Positions 50,216-63,230 of a stretch of 64,000 nt of DNA are shown here, piece by piece. The stretch is from positions 62,001 through 126,000 of the forward strand of contig JAQFVV010012987.1 in the NCBI GenBank assembly GCA_028023455.1. The letters are read 5' to 3'. The stretch's first letter is position 1; every line of letters begins with the position of its first letter. This stretch comes from Epiperipatus broadwayi. Lineage: Eukaryota > Onychophora > Udeonychophora > Euonychophora > Peripatidae. The notes beneath the pieces were generated by a model, which had not been told where the DNA came from, did not search any database, and worked only from the letters and a program-made list of their open reading frames with translations. A program made the translations under genes and the position numbers.

Positions 50216-51581
50216 CATAAATAAAAATGAGTTTTAAATTAAATAAAAAAAAAAGAAGGGAGATATATTTATTTCTCTCCCATTTACTAAGATTTTCATA
50301 GCTCAATTAATTATTATTGGAGTAAGGAATTAGCGTAAGTTTATGTTTCTCTCTCTTTCAGCTTATAGCTCATTTAGTGATGATTTTACTATAAAGACAA
50401 AGCGTTGAATACTCTGAAACACTAATTCAAATAATCATTATACTTCAATTTTCAAACAATGCCATGATAAGTTATACTTTTGGACTGGATCATAAATATT
50501 GGGCCAAAGAAAAGAAAATATCATCCTTGTTAAAACATCCCAAACATTTTTCTATTAGTGCACTTTTAACACATTAAATGATTCAAATGGTATATTGTTT
50601 TATTATTAATTTCTTAGTTTTATTTCAAAATATTATAGACGGAAAAGTTAAAACATTCTAGAAATAATAATTCACAAATTTTGTTTAGTATTTATTAACC
50701 TTTAAAAAAATGTATTCAATTTAAAGAATAACATTAAAAAAATATATATTGTTAGGAAAATATTTTTATTAATTGTTTATACGCATATTTTTGAATACCT
50801 ATAAATTTTCAAAACAAATAGTAAAAAAATCAGTATACACTTTTATAATCGGATATTGTTTATAATCTTTTAAAATAACAGTAGATAAATGGTAGATAAA
50901 TATACACTTAGAAATATTCATTTTTGTGCTATATAAATAGAATTTATTTGGTCAAACTGAGCAAATATTTTTATTTTTACATAGATTGGTAAAGAAATTT
51001 TATGTCATGACCTTAAATTTGAATATAAATTTGTATTAGAGGAACAAGACCAGCTTTTATGCATTAAGCAAAAATATTATTGGGTGTCCAGTATGAACTT
51101 AAAAACTACGCTGATGATGTACTAAGCACAATAATATTGCTAATGAGTACATCAGTATTAAATAGTAAATAGATATAAATGAAATATTTTATAAAAGCAA
51201 AATGAAAAATATATGTGTCTTTGATAATATAAAAACCTTTTCCGCTTTAATAGAGGATGTTTTATAAAATATTTCTTCTCAGGTTCATAATTGCAGCATT
51301 TAACAAATAAACATACAAAGAATTAACCCCTTTTGCTAACACCCTATTAATCAACATGTAACAATAGTAGCAATAATAAATTTATATTTTGAAAGATAAA
51401 TCATAGATATTAAGCAAACAATACCCAATGACAGTAATTGATGTTCGTGGTCAAAATAATGTTCATTATTATTTTGCAAATATTTGAAGTTATTTTACAG
51501 CGTGTGTAAATTTTTAGTGTTGGAATCCTACATCTATTTCTAACTTGTATAAATAAATATATATTTATTTGTTTATTTTTG
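50216..51581. other. No gene seen
   Basis: Unassigned AT-rich DNA. Confidence 0.5.
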
Positions 51582-51835
51582 CCAAAGAATATAGTAATAA
51601 TTAATAGAAAAGAAATACGTATAGAAAGTTTTGCCTGTTTTAATAAGAAAAGAAGTTATGAGTAGCCAGTTTTAGGATAAATAAAATGAGTGTAGAATGT
51701 CGCACACACCAAAGAATATAGTAATAATTAATAGAAAAGAAATACGTATAGAAAGTTTTGCCTGTTTTAATAAGAAAAGAAGTTATGAGTAGCCAGTTTT
51801 AGGATAAATAAAATGAGTGTAGAATGTCGCACACA
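51582..51835. repeat. Exact 127-bp tandem duplication
   Basis: Units 51582-51708 and 51709-51835 are identical by base-by-base reading, each starting 'ccaaagaatatagtaat' and ending 'gtcgcacaca'. No internal repeat motif, so a recent segmental tandem duplication or an assembly duplication. Confidence 0.95.
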
Positions 51836-52034
51836 TCAGGTATTTGTTTATTTATTATTATTTATTTACTTGTTTCATTATTAATTTAATTTGTTATATA
51901 TTTTGTTCATGTATGTACTGTAATAAAAATTTGTATTATTATTATCAATTGCTATGTTAGCTGTTGATCTCAATTCCATATATGTATTTATTTTATTTTG
52001 AACCTAATGCATATTTGTAGTAACATATATTATA

Positions 52035-52275
52035 TGTTTATTACACAATTTCATCATGTTCTCTTTATTATCACATCAGAATATTTAATATTTGCCTCAT
52101 GATTTATAGTACTAGTGGGCTAATTATAAAGTTAATATAACACGGTAGAGATATGTAGCATAATTATGTAATAAACAAGGTGACTTGCATAGCGCTCGTA
52201 ATTTAGGAATATTTGCAATTTAAAATAGACTATAATTCATTTTCAAATAGACCTTTTCCAACCGTTATATGTTTG
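52035..52275 (+). repeat. Long direct repeat, member 2
   Basis: Partner of 47660-47905. It is followed by a second repeated block (52372-52465, 'ctatttaaatattattgtta', 'gatcagatcgccagatata') that recurs at 53685-53765. Confidence 0.6.
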
Positions 52276-53879
52276 TGTATTATTGTCTACAAGAATGAGT
52301 AGATAATTATTACGGACATTAATATTTAAATATTTATTAATTATCCACATATTATTGTGGATTAAATTTTTTATATTACTATTTAAATATTATTGTTATA
52401 TGTATGCGTGTGTTTAATATGTATATATTGTATCAATCGCGAATCTGATCAGATCGCCAGATATAAATAAAAAACTAAAATAGGGCAAACGTATGTAGGA
52501 ATTTGATTTAAGAAAATAATTTAAAATAAAGACTTCGTTATTATAGTATCATAGTCACAAAAGGTTGAACAAAATGTAGATTAAGTAAATAAATATGTGT
52601 TATGTAAAAGTATGTGCCTCTAAATGTATATGTTAGCGGACAAATTTTATAGCGTTATTGAATATTTTGCATTGTTCGTTTATTTAAACGTTTAAAATAT
52701 TTTGACCTGTGAGAAAAATTGAAAAGATGGTTGTGTGAGCGAATTGTGCAAAGCTGGAAACTAAAATAATTTTCATATTTAATATTTGTACAAACATTAG
52801 GAGCTGTATAAAATTTTAGCAAGTGCTACAAATACTCCTTAGCTATCAATATAGCAGTTAGCATCATGTTACAATTGATTGCTTAATAGGTGACATGGTG
52901 CTGGTATAATCACACAACATTTATTTACATTTGCTGATATTTGTATTCATATCCTAGCAAATATTAGTTTTCTATGAAAATATATATACATATATGCATA
53001 TAAATAATAAATACCTATTCTCATGACACTTATTCTACTCTTTTAACTAATATCGCAAAATGTAATTTTAATAATAATAATCGAATAGTTTATTACTCAC
53101 AAATTCATAAGAAGTTCAAGCAATCGGAAACAAAACAGGATTGTGATTAATCGATCTTGAGATTCCGAATCTCCCATTTTAACACTGCATCAAACATATA
53201 AAGTATAATTTTTACTGGAATTATGGGATGCAACAATTAGGGCTATATTATGAATTTTTTAGGACCTGAATCCATTAAAAATTGATCTTTGTATGTATTA
53301 TTATTAAACATAAAGAAGCACAAAATTATTAATTTTTAATTAATATATCACGTGTTATTTCTTTAATAAAATTTTAAACGGGAGAGTTCTACTTCATTTA
53401 CATCAGTGGATTCCAATATTCTTTTCAAGGTTTTTTATAAACTTATCGCTATTGACATGCCTTTCAATTTCTCATCTAAAGATCATCTCTGTAAATAAAA
53501 ATTATTATAACTACTAATAAGATAGTCTTATTCATATAAAGCTTTGGATATTGTATATTATTCAATGTTATTTTTTTAAAAAAATTGTAATATCTTTTTT
53601 AATTTGAAACTTCACTAAATTTGTATTATTCAATCTCAAGTCAGCAGACAAGCATACTAACTGTGGATTATAATTTTTATATTTTATTACTATTTAAGTA
53701 TTATTGCTATATGTAAGTGTGCTTTATATATATTGTGACGATCTCGAATCTGACTGGATCGTCAGATATAATGTTAATTGAAATTAAAATAGTGCTGCTG
53801 ATGAACAAATTGCAATTGCCTCAATATAAATATTTCCTAAGGATATACTCTACTGCTTAGTGATATAATATATATATAT
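52276..53879. other. No gene seen; pair of short direct repeats
   Basis: The block at 52372-52465 ('cgaatctgatcagatcgcc', 'agatataa') has a diverged copy at 53685-53765 ('cgaatctgactggatcgtc'). The rest is AT-rich and unassigned. Confidence 0.5.
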
Positions 53880-54345
53880 ATATTTAAGAGATTCCAACTC
53901 AGACTTTCACACAACCCTCAACTCTTCATGACATCTCATATTGCTGACCCAGAATGACTAGCATCAACATAGATAGGATGACAACTTTGGCACTAATGTG
54001 GGCTTTGAACATTCCATCATCATATTTTCAAAGAAATGGATGGCTGAGGAGTTGTGGATTGGAGTGGTTTGAAGCCTGAAGATTGACTGTCTTAATATAG
54101 GGCTAAGCACTGACTGTATATATGTTTGGAGATAGTAATCTGGACCAACTGTTGATTATTGGTTTAGCATGAAATATGTATATTGGTGATTATTTGTCTT
54201 TTCAACATGTGTGTGATCACGTGGGTCAGCAATATGAGATGGCATGGAGAGTTGAGGGTTGTGTGAAAGTCTGAGTTTGAATCCCTTATATATTACAGTA
54301 TATATGTGCAGATGTGTGTAAGCCAGCACAGTGTATTAAATATAT
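53880..54345 (+). repeat. Large foldback repeat, copy 3 (mostly one arm)
   Basis: The left edge keeps about 65 bp of the inverted arm ('agactttcacacaaccctc', 'tctcatattgctgaccca'). The direct arm follows: 'aggatgacaactttggcac', 'gatagtaatctggaccaac', ending 'gtttgaatcccttatatat', 'gtgtgtaagcc'. Most of the left arm is deleted. Confidence 0.75.
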
Positions 54346-57300
54346 ATATATATTATAATTCTGCATTCACAAATATATCTAATTATTTCCAGAGCTGCTG
54401 AAAACTTTTAAGTCTTACATTATCATCAAACAGCCATTTTTATTTAAATTTTATTTAGAACATTCACGTGTGTATTGTATGTATGTATGTAATAAATTTG
54501 TATATACACATACATCTTAGACAGCTAGTGCTGGTAAATTTATATTTTCATAATACTTTTGACAGTTCTTTGAACTAATAGTATTGTAAAATAATTTTTA
54601 TGTGAAAGAATAGAATGCATTATCAGGATGCATATTATAAATTTAGTTAGGATATGATTGTTAAAAATTACTCTTTATATAAAGTATTGTTCTTGTGCTA
54701 AGTGCTGATATACATATTCCTGAAATTTGACTTAATAAATTAAATTTATTTTTGTTTTAATTTAACACCTATATCTAAATTTTTGTTTTAATTTAACACC
54801 CATATATTAATAGGTGTGTAGTATATATTTTGTCACTGATAAATAGCATTTTATTTTAATTAAAAATATTTAGTTCTCTATTTATTTCTGAACGTTATTT
54901 GAGTGATATTTTTTCTTTTATTATTCATTAAATTTTGCCCCACATACATTAAAATTTGTTAAAATATTAAACAACTAATTAATAATTTAAAATACAAAAG
55001 AAAATTTGTTATAAATAAATATATTACATTAAAAAAAATCATGATATGTTTTCGCTTTTCTTTTTTATCTTTTAGTTAAATATGTTTTAGTTCAGCAATT
55101 TATTTCTGAGTGTTATAGTATACAGCATTGCGTAAAGGAGTATATTTTAAATCTTGATAGAAATTAGAAGTATATTAACACACACAGATTTTAAATTGGA
55201 ACAATAATTTGCTAAGACATGATTTGAAAAAAATAATAATAATTACCCAAAATTTTGTGTTTAAAATTTTTTTTTCTTTTTAATTTATGGTAAATTTATA
55301 AATATATAAAAAATCTCCAGTAATTATTTTTCCAAATTATTTGAAATTTTTAATTATTAATAAGTAAACGTAGATATGATTCAGTTCACAAAAATAACAA
55401 AATCATGTATAATATTTAAAATAATAATAATAAAGTCTTTCAGGATGTCGATAAAAATTTCTTTATTTATTTATGAACTTATTGACTGATTATTGAAAAA
55501 GTTAATTATGAATTTAATAATTGAAAAAATAACTCGAACCGTTAAATCCTTTTGCTTCATTCAAACTTTGTCTCATAATTAATAAAACTTATAAAATATT
55601 TAAATTAATTATTTCTAAGATTATTTTGATAATAAAATATTTATCTATATTCTAAATTTTTTTTTTAAAAATTAAAAATTTATTAGTCTTAATATTTCCT
55701 CAAATTATAAATAATGGGATTGAACTATTGGGAAAATATATAGAATGTCTTAGTTTTTAAAAATAAATTACAAGTTAAATATAAATAATATTCATATTGA
55801 ATAATAAAAATAGTGGCTTTTTTTTTGCTTCTTAAATAAAATGGAAATATAAATCAATCTCAATAGCACAAATAATGGAATGATAGCTATTTTGTTGACA
55901 ATTTATCACAATTCAATGATTACTTATATTGATACCACGCTATGATTCAGCTATAGTTCTCCTAAATAAAATGTAAAAAAAAAAAAAATTAAAACTCAAA
56001 ACCAACATAATAAAATTTCTGTAATTGTTCCCAATTCAATTAAAATAAATAGGCTCTTTATGTTTAATTTCATAAAGATAATAAAGTGATACAAATAGAA
56101 ATTTATGCTTTAGCACCAATATCCAGTTATGCTCTAATTATAAATATTTATTATTCAAACAAATTATAAGCTAACAATATACTTCTAGTACAATATAAAA
56201 AATTTAATAATGCCTCCAATTAAAATAATATAGTATATAAAACAAAATTAATCAAATAGAACTTAAGTAGATTGCTAAGTACTAAAATTTAAGATAACTT
56301 AATTGAATACAGCTTATCACTTGTTAAAGTAAAACACCCTTTTTTTATAAATAGACAATTTCAGGGTAAAGTTATATTCATTAATCTTGAAAGGATTTGA
56401 GTGATTTTTTATCCTTGTTTACTCCTATAGCTAAGCATATCTCGATTTTCATTTAATGATCAATCTTTGATAGTTACCTGGATTGTGTAGAGACCAGCTA
56501 CCTGAAAGAAAAATGTAAAATCCCTTGAAAAGAATTTTACTTGGCTCAGATTTAAAACCTAGGTCAAGATGTGGTAAATATGCTGCAACTATAAATGTCC
56601 CTTATAGCATCATTATATGTTTGCCTATTAATATTAGCATTTATAAAGATTTACTAGTACTATCAGTAAAATGTATTGTTTTTTTTTTAAAGTTTTATCT
56701 TAAAACAACAGTAAAAAATTCATGCCTTATTTATATATAATCATTTAATTAAAAAAATCCACATTTAATTAAATAATTTTGGCATTATTAACAATTATGA
56801 TTACCTGGAAATTCAGCAAAGCATTTTAAATTCCTGAAAGCATTTTTAGACTGTACTTATGTAAGTATATCAGACAAATATTCGACAGACTACATATTTT
56901 ATAATACGAAAGTAATACTTTATAAGAGGTCTTGAAAAGTCTTGAAACTGTGCATGTTAATTCTTGTTTAGAATTAGATGTGGTGAGTAGAACTGCACTG
57001 GCAGAGAAGAAATATTTATTGCTTAATTACAGTATTCTTACAATTAATTTATATATTTCTGTATGTTGCACCAATTCTATCATTTACTTGAATTGTTAAA
57101 TATAGAAAAATTCAAATTTCATTTATACTTATGGCACAGACTCTAGTGTAAAACTCTCAATGTTTCCATAAATATTCTTCTTCATAGTTTTACCTCACAA
57201 GATCAGATAAATATTGATGGCTTGACTAGTGAGGATCAATTAAACTTGTAAAATAATGTTTAGATTCATAAATATAAATAATGAATTTAAGGTAAACCTC

Positions 57301-57779
57301 TAACCAATTAGGCTATTCTAAAAAGCAATAATTAATAGATATTTTATAGGCTTGACCATCAGGATCCTCCCAATTTTTTCAATGTTTTCTTTTATGAGCA
57401 ATGTTAATGAATGATTTCTAAATATTATAAATTATCACACTAGATTAACTTCCAAGCATTATGGATTATCACATTAGGTTATATCCTTAAACTTTCTCTC
57501 AAAGAAAAACAATGGAGTCAGAAGATACCTCATAAATAAGAATGTATATATGAACTACTGATTGATTCCTTATCACAATAGCTTGGCCAGCTGGAGTATC
57601 ACCTTGAAATTAGTAATCACAAAACTAAAAAGCAACTGGCTGTTGCTAATTAGTTGATCAGCAAGCTCTTTAGAAGAAAGGACTGATACTATTGGAATAA
57701 TTAAATCTATTTCATAAAGAAAAAATATTGTTCAAAGTTAAAACTTTTGATGGAACTATAGCTCCATCTAACTAAAAGT
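54346..57779. other. No gene seen
   Basis: Long, very AT-rich stretch with homopolymer runs. A small tandem duplication of 'tttttgttttaatttaacac' lies at about 54749-54800. Short frames have no motifs. Confidence 0.5.
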
Positions 57780-58394
57780 AAAATGCTATCACTACAAATC
57801 TTTAGTCAAGCATATATCTGTAATACTAAAGTATGTGTAATTAGATACCAACCAGTAACCACCTAAACATTCACAATAAAGATAGTAATCAATATTTCTC
57901 ATTGCTGTCAAGGCAACTGTCTCACCTTTTAATAACAAGAATGGAAATCCATTCTTACTAATGGTCCATTGAATATATATGGACACTTAAAGATTGCAAC
58001 TTGACTACAGAGTATGAAATATTGATACAATGAAGTTTAAATAAACCTCTTTAAACATGAAATAAACATGTCACTGTAATGCAGACTAATAAATAATCAA
58101 TTATAACATAGCAATACTTTTAAATTGCTCATGTATTATTTAGAAATAACTATGTGTAAATGAAAAAAAGCAGATTGACTTTTATAGGGTATGGAAATAT
58201 AAATATACTTATCCTTGCTTGATTGTCAAAAAAAAAAAAAAAGAGAGAGAATAAAGTAATATATCGCTTTATTCCAAGCCTTGGATTTTCTGACAAGTGG
58301 AGGAAAATGATGAACTTCAAACTCAAGCCAGTTAAAATGGAATAAATAGTAGTTTGAACCATATACTTCAATAAACAAAAGTAACAAATTGTAT
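57780..58394. other. No gene; local duplication with 58928-59400
   Basis: Blocks such as 'ctatcactacaaatctt' (57786) and 'tggaaatataaatata..', 'ttattccaagccttgga', 'ctgacaagtgg' recur in order about 1.1 kb downstream ('ctatcattacaaacctt' at 58932; 'taagtcttggac', 'ctgacaaatgtgg' near 59310-59360). This suggests an old segmental duplication or a longer repeat family. Confidence 0.5.
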
Positions 58395-58612
58395 TTATAT
58401 GTTGGACTATTTTCATCATCTAATATGAGTATTGAATGTCTGTAGAAAAAATTAACTTTATTTAAATATTCCAAATACATTCAACTGGTAGTAATAACTC
58501 ACAGGTTTGTATATGCACAATGTTTTGAGAACTATTATTCTCCCCTCATCTTCAGGTGTTGCTGGCCTGACCAGTGTCAGTAGTAGCATGAAAATTGAAT
58601 CTGGACCATTAA
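58395..58612 (-). mobile_element. tRNA-derived SINE body, copy 2
   Basis: On the minus strand: 'attcaattttcatgctac' (decayed B-box side), 'ggtcaggccagcaacacctg', 'agaataata', 'caaacctgtgagttattac', 'aaataaagtt'. The tRNA head is largely lost. Head-to-head with copy 3. Confidence 0.75.
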
Positions 58613-58940
58613 ATTATTTGAGTATTTAATTTTTAAGATAACACTTTAACCAAATGAACTATCTTGCCAAAGTATCTTAAAATTTTTTACTCAAAGAATC
58701 TAAGAGTCCAGGTTCAATTCCCATGCTAGTACTGTCACTGGTCAGGCCAGCATCACCTGAAGAAGAGGGAAGAATAATCCCTCTTGAAACTTTGTGAATA
58801 TACTAACCTGTGTGTTATTACTAATAGATGAAGGTATTTGGAATATTTAAATAAAGTTAAATTTTTCTAAACACATTTAATACCCATATTAAATAATGGA
58901 AATACTCCAATATATAAATAGAACTAAAACACTATCATTA
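58613..58940 (+). mobile_element. tRNA-derived SINE, copy 3
   Basis: B box 'ggttcaattcc' near 58710, body 'ggtcaggccagcatcacctg', then CTGAAGA (58757-58763) with AAGAGGG (58763-58769) pairing to CCCTCTT (58779-58785) and GAAAC (58786-58790), and the tail 'aacctgtgtgttattacta', 'ataaagttaaatttttct'. The A-box head is degenerate. Confidence 0.8.
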
Positions 58941-59457
58941 CAAACCTTCAAAAAATACAAGAGTTAAGAGATAGCATCTCATTCTATAAATCTTTGAAAA
59001 GAATAAATAGAAATCAAATAATATCCTATTTAGTTTTATGCAGTGGTTGGATACAAGATGCTATCAGAATGTAACTCATCAGAGGTATTACAATTCTAGC
59101 AATTTCAGCATTCAATTTCTTATGAATTTCCAAGGACTCATGCAATTCATTTGTTTTTTTATCACAAATATTATAATTAAAAAGAGCTTAAAAGTATAGA
59201 TAAATGAAAGAAATCAAACTAACTTATATAGGCTGTGAAATATAAATGCATATAGGGCATTTTATTGTCAGAAAAGAAATCAAGAATAAAACTATATGCT
59301 GCTTAACCTAAGTCTTGGACTTTTTTTAAATAAGATTTAATTTCTCTGACAAATGTGGAAATAAAGTGTTTTTCAAATTGGTTACACATGGCATAAGAGT
59401 GAAAATTCTGCATATTTTACTTAGTAATATAAAATACAATTTTTAACAATTGTTAAC
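58941..59457. other. No gene seen
   Basis: Downstream half of the local duplication noted at 57780; otherwise unassigned. Confidence 0.5.
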
Positions 59458-59471
59458 TATTATGAATACTT

Positions 59472-59704
59472 CACATGATCAACATCTCATACTAGCACAT
59501 AATTGTTGTAAACAAAGGCAAAACTCTCCATACAGTAGTGCCACCTTGTGCCAAACAGAATAATCAATGGATGTCAGAAACTAGTCTGGGAATATTGGAT
59601 GAGTAGGTACTAGACAGGGATTTTATGCACAAGCCTTCCGGCATCCATTGATTATTCTGTTTGGCACAGGGTGGCACTACTGTATGGAGAGTTTTGCCTT
59701 TGTT
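59472..59704. mobile_element. Copy F of hammerhead foldback family, with target duplication
   Basis: Exact 14-bp direct repeats, 'tattatgaatactt', flank it (59458-59471 and 59705-59718). A 37-bp one-sided extension (59472-59508) precedes inverted arms of about 64 bp (59509-59573 and 59641-59706; 'ctccatacagtagtgccacc') with one mismatch. The centre keeps 'cagaaactagtctggg' (GAAAC at 59577, GTC at 59584), but the CTGATGA half of the ribozyme is lost. This copy identifies the family as a PLE-type insertion. Confidence 0.8.
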
Positions 59705-59718
59705 TATTATGAATACTT

Positions 59719-60059
59719 GTGAGTTTTTAGGTGAACCAAGATGACAGCTCATATTTTTGATAAATATACAGTTTCAAGGGCCTACAAGCTCAAAAAAATG
59801 TGTTACTCTGTTTATAGTAGTTACTGAACATCTAAAAAATTTTCAGCTATCCATAAAAAAGATACTAAGTTCTAAATTACTAATTGCCTTGCCCACAACT
59901 TAGAAAAAATACACAAATTACTCGAAGAAATGAGTGGTGTTAATGATGGCATTTAATTTGCAATTATAAATGCAGCTATTTCCATAATTCAGTTTTAATT
60001 AATAAATATTTTTTAGAAAAAATTGATTATTTAAACTTTTCATTCAAGTCTGTTTAGAA
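59719..60059. other. No gene seen
   Basis: Unassigned AT-rich DNA. Confidence 0.5.
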
Positions 60060-60245
60060 TACAATATTTTGAGTGGTATTAGTCTTTTTTATTCTCAGGT
60101 AGGGGTCAGGCCAGTAACACTCGAAGAAAAGAGAATAATAATCCCACTCAAATTTTACCTTCTATACTACCTGCTTTATATTTCTAACAGTTTGATATAT
60201 TTAAAAAGTTTAAGTAAAGTTTGAATTTTTCTAGAAACATTTTAC
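60060..60245 (+). mobile_element. tRNA-derived SINE body, copy 4
   Basis: Contains 'gtcaggccagtaacactcg', 'agagaataataatcccact', 'aaagtttgaatttttctag'. The tRNA head is missing and the body is degenerate. Confidence 0.65.
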
Positions 60246-60537
60246 AATTAAAACTAGATACTCAAATATGTTTTTTAATTAAAATGTATAGAAGCGATTC
60301 TCTGGAAAATGATTAACAAACAGGTCATCTTAAAAACATGCTTTATTTCTTTTTAACAGAATAATTAGATATGTTCAATCCAGATTTCCAGAATGATTTT
60401 ATTCATGTGAATGTATATAGTAAAATTTATGGGTGATGTAGATGATACTTGACTCAGTCTCCACTCATTAAAAAGCCTTCAAAATAATTTTGGGCAGGCT
60501 TTTCTAAATATAAAACATTTTGTGATACTAATTATTA

Positions 60538-60670
60538 TAGGACATATTATTAGAAGAGCTGATAATAGATGGACTGATGAAATCTTAAACCAAATCCTAA
60601 GAAATTGTAAAAGATCTAGGGAAAAACATCGTTTGAGATATATGGATGAAACAATGAAGTTTGCTAATAT
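60538..60670 (+). pseudogene. RTE ORF C-terminal scrap
   Basis: Open stretch 'GHIIRRADNRWTDEILNQIL', then 'RNCKRSREKHRLRYMDE', parallel to 'GHIARRDDNRWTIEILNWIP' in the RTE copy at 42067. About 45 codons; neither the upstream RT nor the TGATGA tail is present. Confidence 0.8.
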
Positions 60671-61225
60671 TGATTTAACCATATTGTGCATTGTTTTTTG
60701 CAAAGATTGGGTACAATATCTTAGTCTCACATATAACCTGGTTCAGTATCCAATAAGAACGTAACAAATGAGGCACATAAATAAGCAAGAAGCTCTTACT
60801 TATTTTTTTATTAGATGTCAAACTTAGCGCTATTTATTTTATATACGTAATCCTGAAATTTATTAGAATTTTTTTTCTTCTTAAGCTTTATGCATTACAT
60901 AACTTTCTGACTAATTTCCGTGGTTATTTTATGTTATCAGGAAAGTAGATTTAATCTTAGTAGGTCAAAATTGTTTAAAGTTTCCAGGTTATTAAATTTT
61001 CTTTCTGCATTTGAATGATATTCTTCTGCTTTTATAAAATCATTTTTTAAAAAAAAAGAGATGAAGCTAATTATTGTTTCATAGTGTGTAGGTTATTTAT
61101 TTCCTTATGAAAAACAAAAATCTAACTATTTATCATAACGTCCAATTTTGATTTGTAAATTCATAAGTCTTTGTTTCACTAGTTTGGTTTATAAGTTAAT
61201 TTATTTTTTAATCTTTTTTAAATAA
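60671..61225. other. No gene seen
   Basis: Unassigned AT-rich DNA. Confidence 0.5.
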
Positions 61226-61238
61226 CTAGATAACTTTT

Positions 61239-62553
61239 TTTTTTCAAAATAATCTTTATTTGCACAAAAAGTAAAATATACATTGTAATATAGAGTTCAT
61301 GTTTACAATCATGTCTGATACATTAAAGACTAATTAGTTATTAAATTAGATGATGAGTACAAGATTAAAAGTAAAATTTATGTTATGTTACTTATCAGGG
61401 GTGATCTAATTTGGCATATAAATCCCATGGTGTGTAAAGTTTAAGTGTCATGAATAAATAATATACATGACCGTTGCTAAATATTTAATTGACTCCATGT
61501 TTGCTCAGCAAGACTAGGCAGGCATGTTCTTAGATCACTTTCTTTAGCTTTATATAATAACTTAAAAAAAATGGTCTTAATAGGACCAGCCAACTATCTA
61601 TCAAATAATACCTTACATCTAATCTTCCATATGATAAAATTTATGAAAGTGGCCAGGCAGATGGAGCCAAAATTTCCACTTTTGAATGCATTATTAAGGT
61701 AGTCATTTGAAGAATTGTATCCTGTAATCCTCTGTAGGGCAATAGTCCATAACTGAGTCCACTATTCACATTGATAGAGTGTGTGTTCAATGGACTCATC
61801 AAATCTTCTACAAAGAGTACGCACTGTATCAATGTTGTGTCTCCTCTGATTACAAAGAAACATCCCAGTAGGCAAGGCTCCAAGGTTGACCTTAACCAAA
61901 AAATCCACAAACTTTGGTTCCAATTTCAGGAACTTAGTCAGCTTTATGAGATGAGGGATTGCAACTGAGAGAAGATTATCTGTCCTAGATTTACCAGAGT
62001 GAACTAATTGATAAGAACTCCAGTATGATATTTTTTCATCAAACATGGAGCTAGAGCTTTTTATACTATTAAAGACAATAGTTAATTGTTGTTGCATCCA
62101 GATATTTTTTTTATGAGGAGGTGGACGATCAGTGGGGATTATTTTTTCAAAAGGTAAGGGACTTCCTATGTTTGCATTGTCTTTGAAAACTTTAACAAGG
62201 ATATTGTAAGTCCTCTGTATCAGAAAAATTTTAATCGACTGCAGTCCTAAACCATTAAGAGATCTTGGTTTTTGCAAAATATTAAGACTTATTGCTGGTG
62301 TCTTCCCTCCCCAGCACAGCTTTCTACATAAAGATTCAACCTTGTGGATGAAACAAATTGTTGGTGAAAAACCAGCTAGATAATAAATAATTTTTGGTAA
62401 AATCACAGAATTAAGGAGTGCAACCTTTCCAAACAGAGAAAGATAAATTTTAGATAGTGAATTAACAGTCTTTTCAATCTTTAAAATTAATGAATTTTCA
62501 AGTTCTTTTCTCATGACTGCTGGAGAAAAAGCAATACTAAAACCAAGAAATTT
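61239..62553 (-). mobile_element. L1/Tx1-type LINE, 5'-truncated, with target duplication
   Basis: Exact 13-bp direct repeats, 'ctagataactttt', lie at 61226-61238 and 62554-62566. On the minus strand the element starts just after the RT core, runs through the ORF2 C-terminus, a 3' UTR, 'aataaag' and a poly(A) run (plus-strand Ts after 61233). This is a textbook target-primed LINE insertion, 1.3 kb long. Confidence 0.92.
61540..62553 (-). pseudogene. LINE ORF2 C-terminal region (L1/Tx1-type)
   Basis: Minus-strand open frame from the insertion point: 'KFLGFSIAF', 'KIYLSLFGKVALLNSVILPK' and 'IIYYLAGF' (the conserved post-RT region of L1/Tx1-type LINEs). It continues with 'RSLNGLGLQSIKIF' and a C-terminal Cys/His cluster, 'TLCRRFDESIEHTLYQCE' (C-x-R-R-F-x-E-S-x-x-H-x-L-x-x-C), ending near 61762. 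After a stop, 'IIWKIRCKVLFDR' appears near 61570-61620. Only one or two disruptions, so a young copy, but without endonuclease or RT. Confidence 0.85.
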
Positions 62554-62566
62554 CTAGATAACTTTT

Positions 62567-63230
<664 letters not shown>

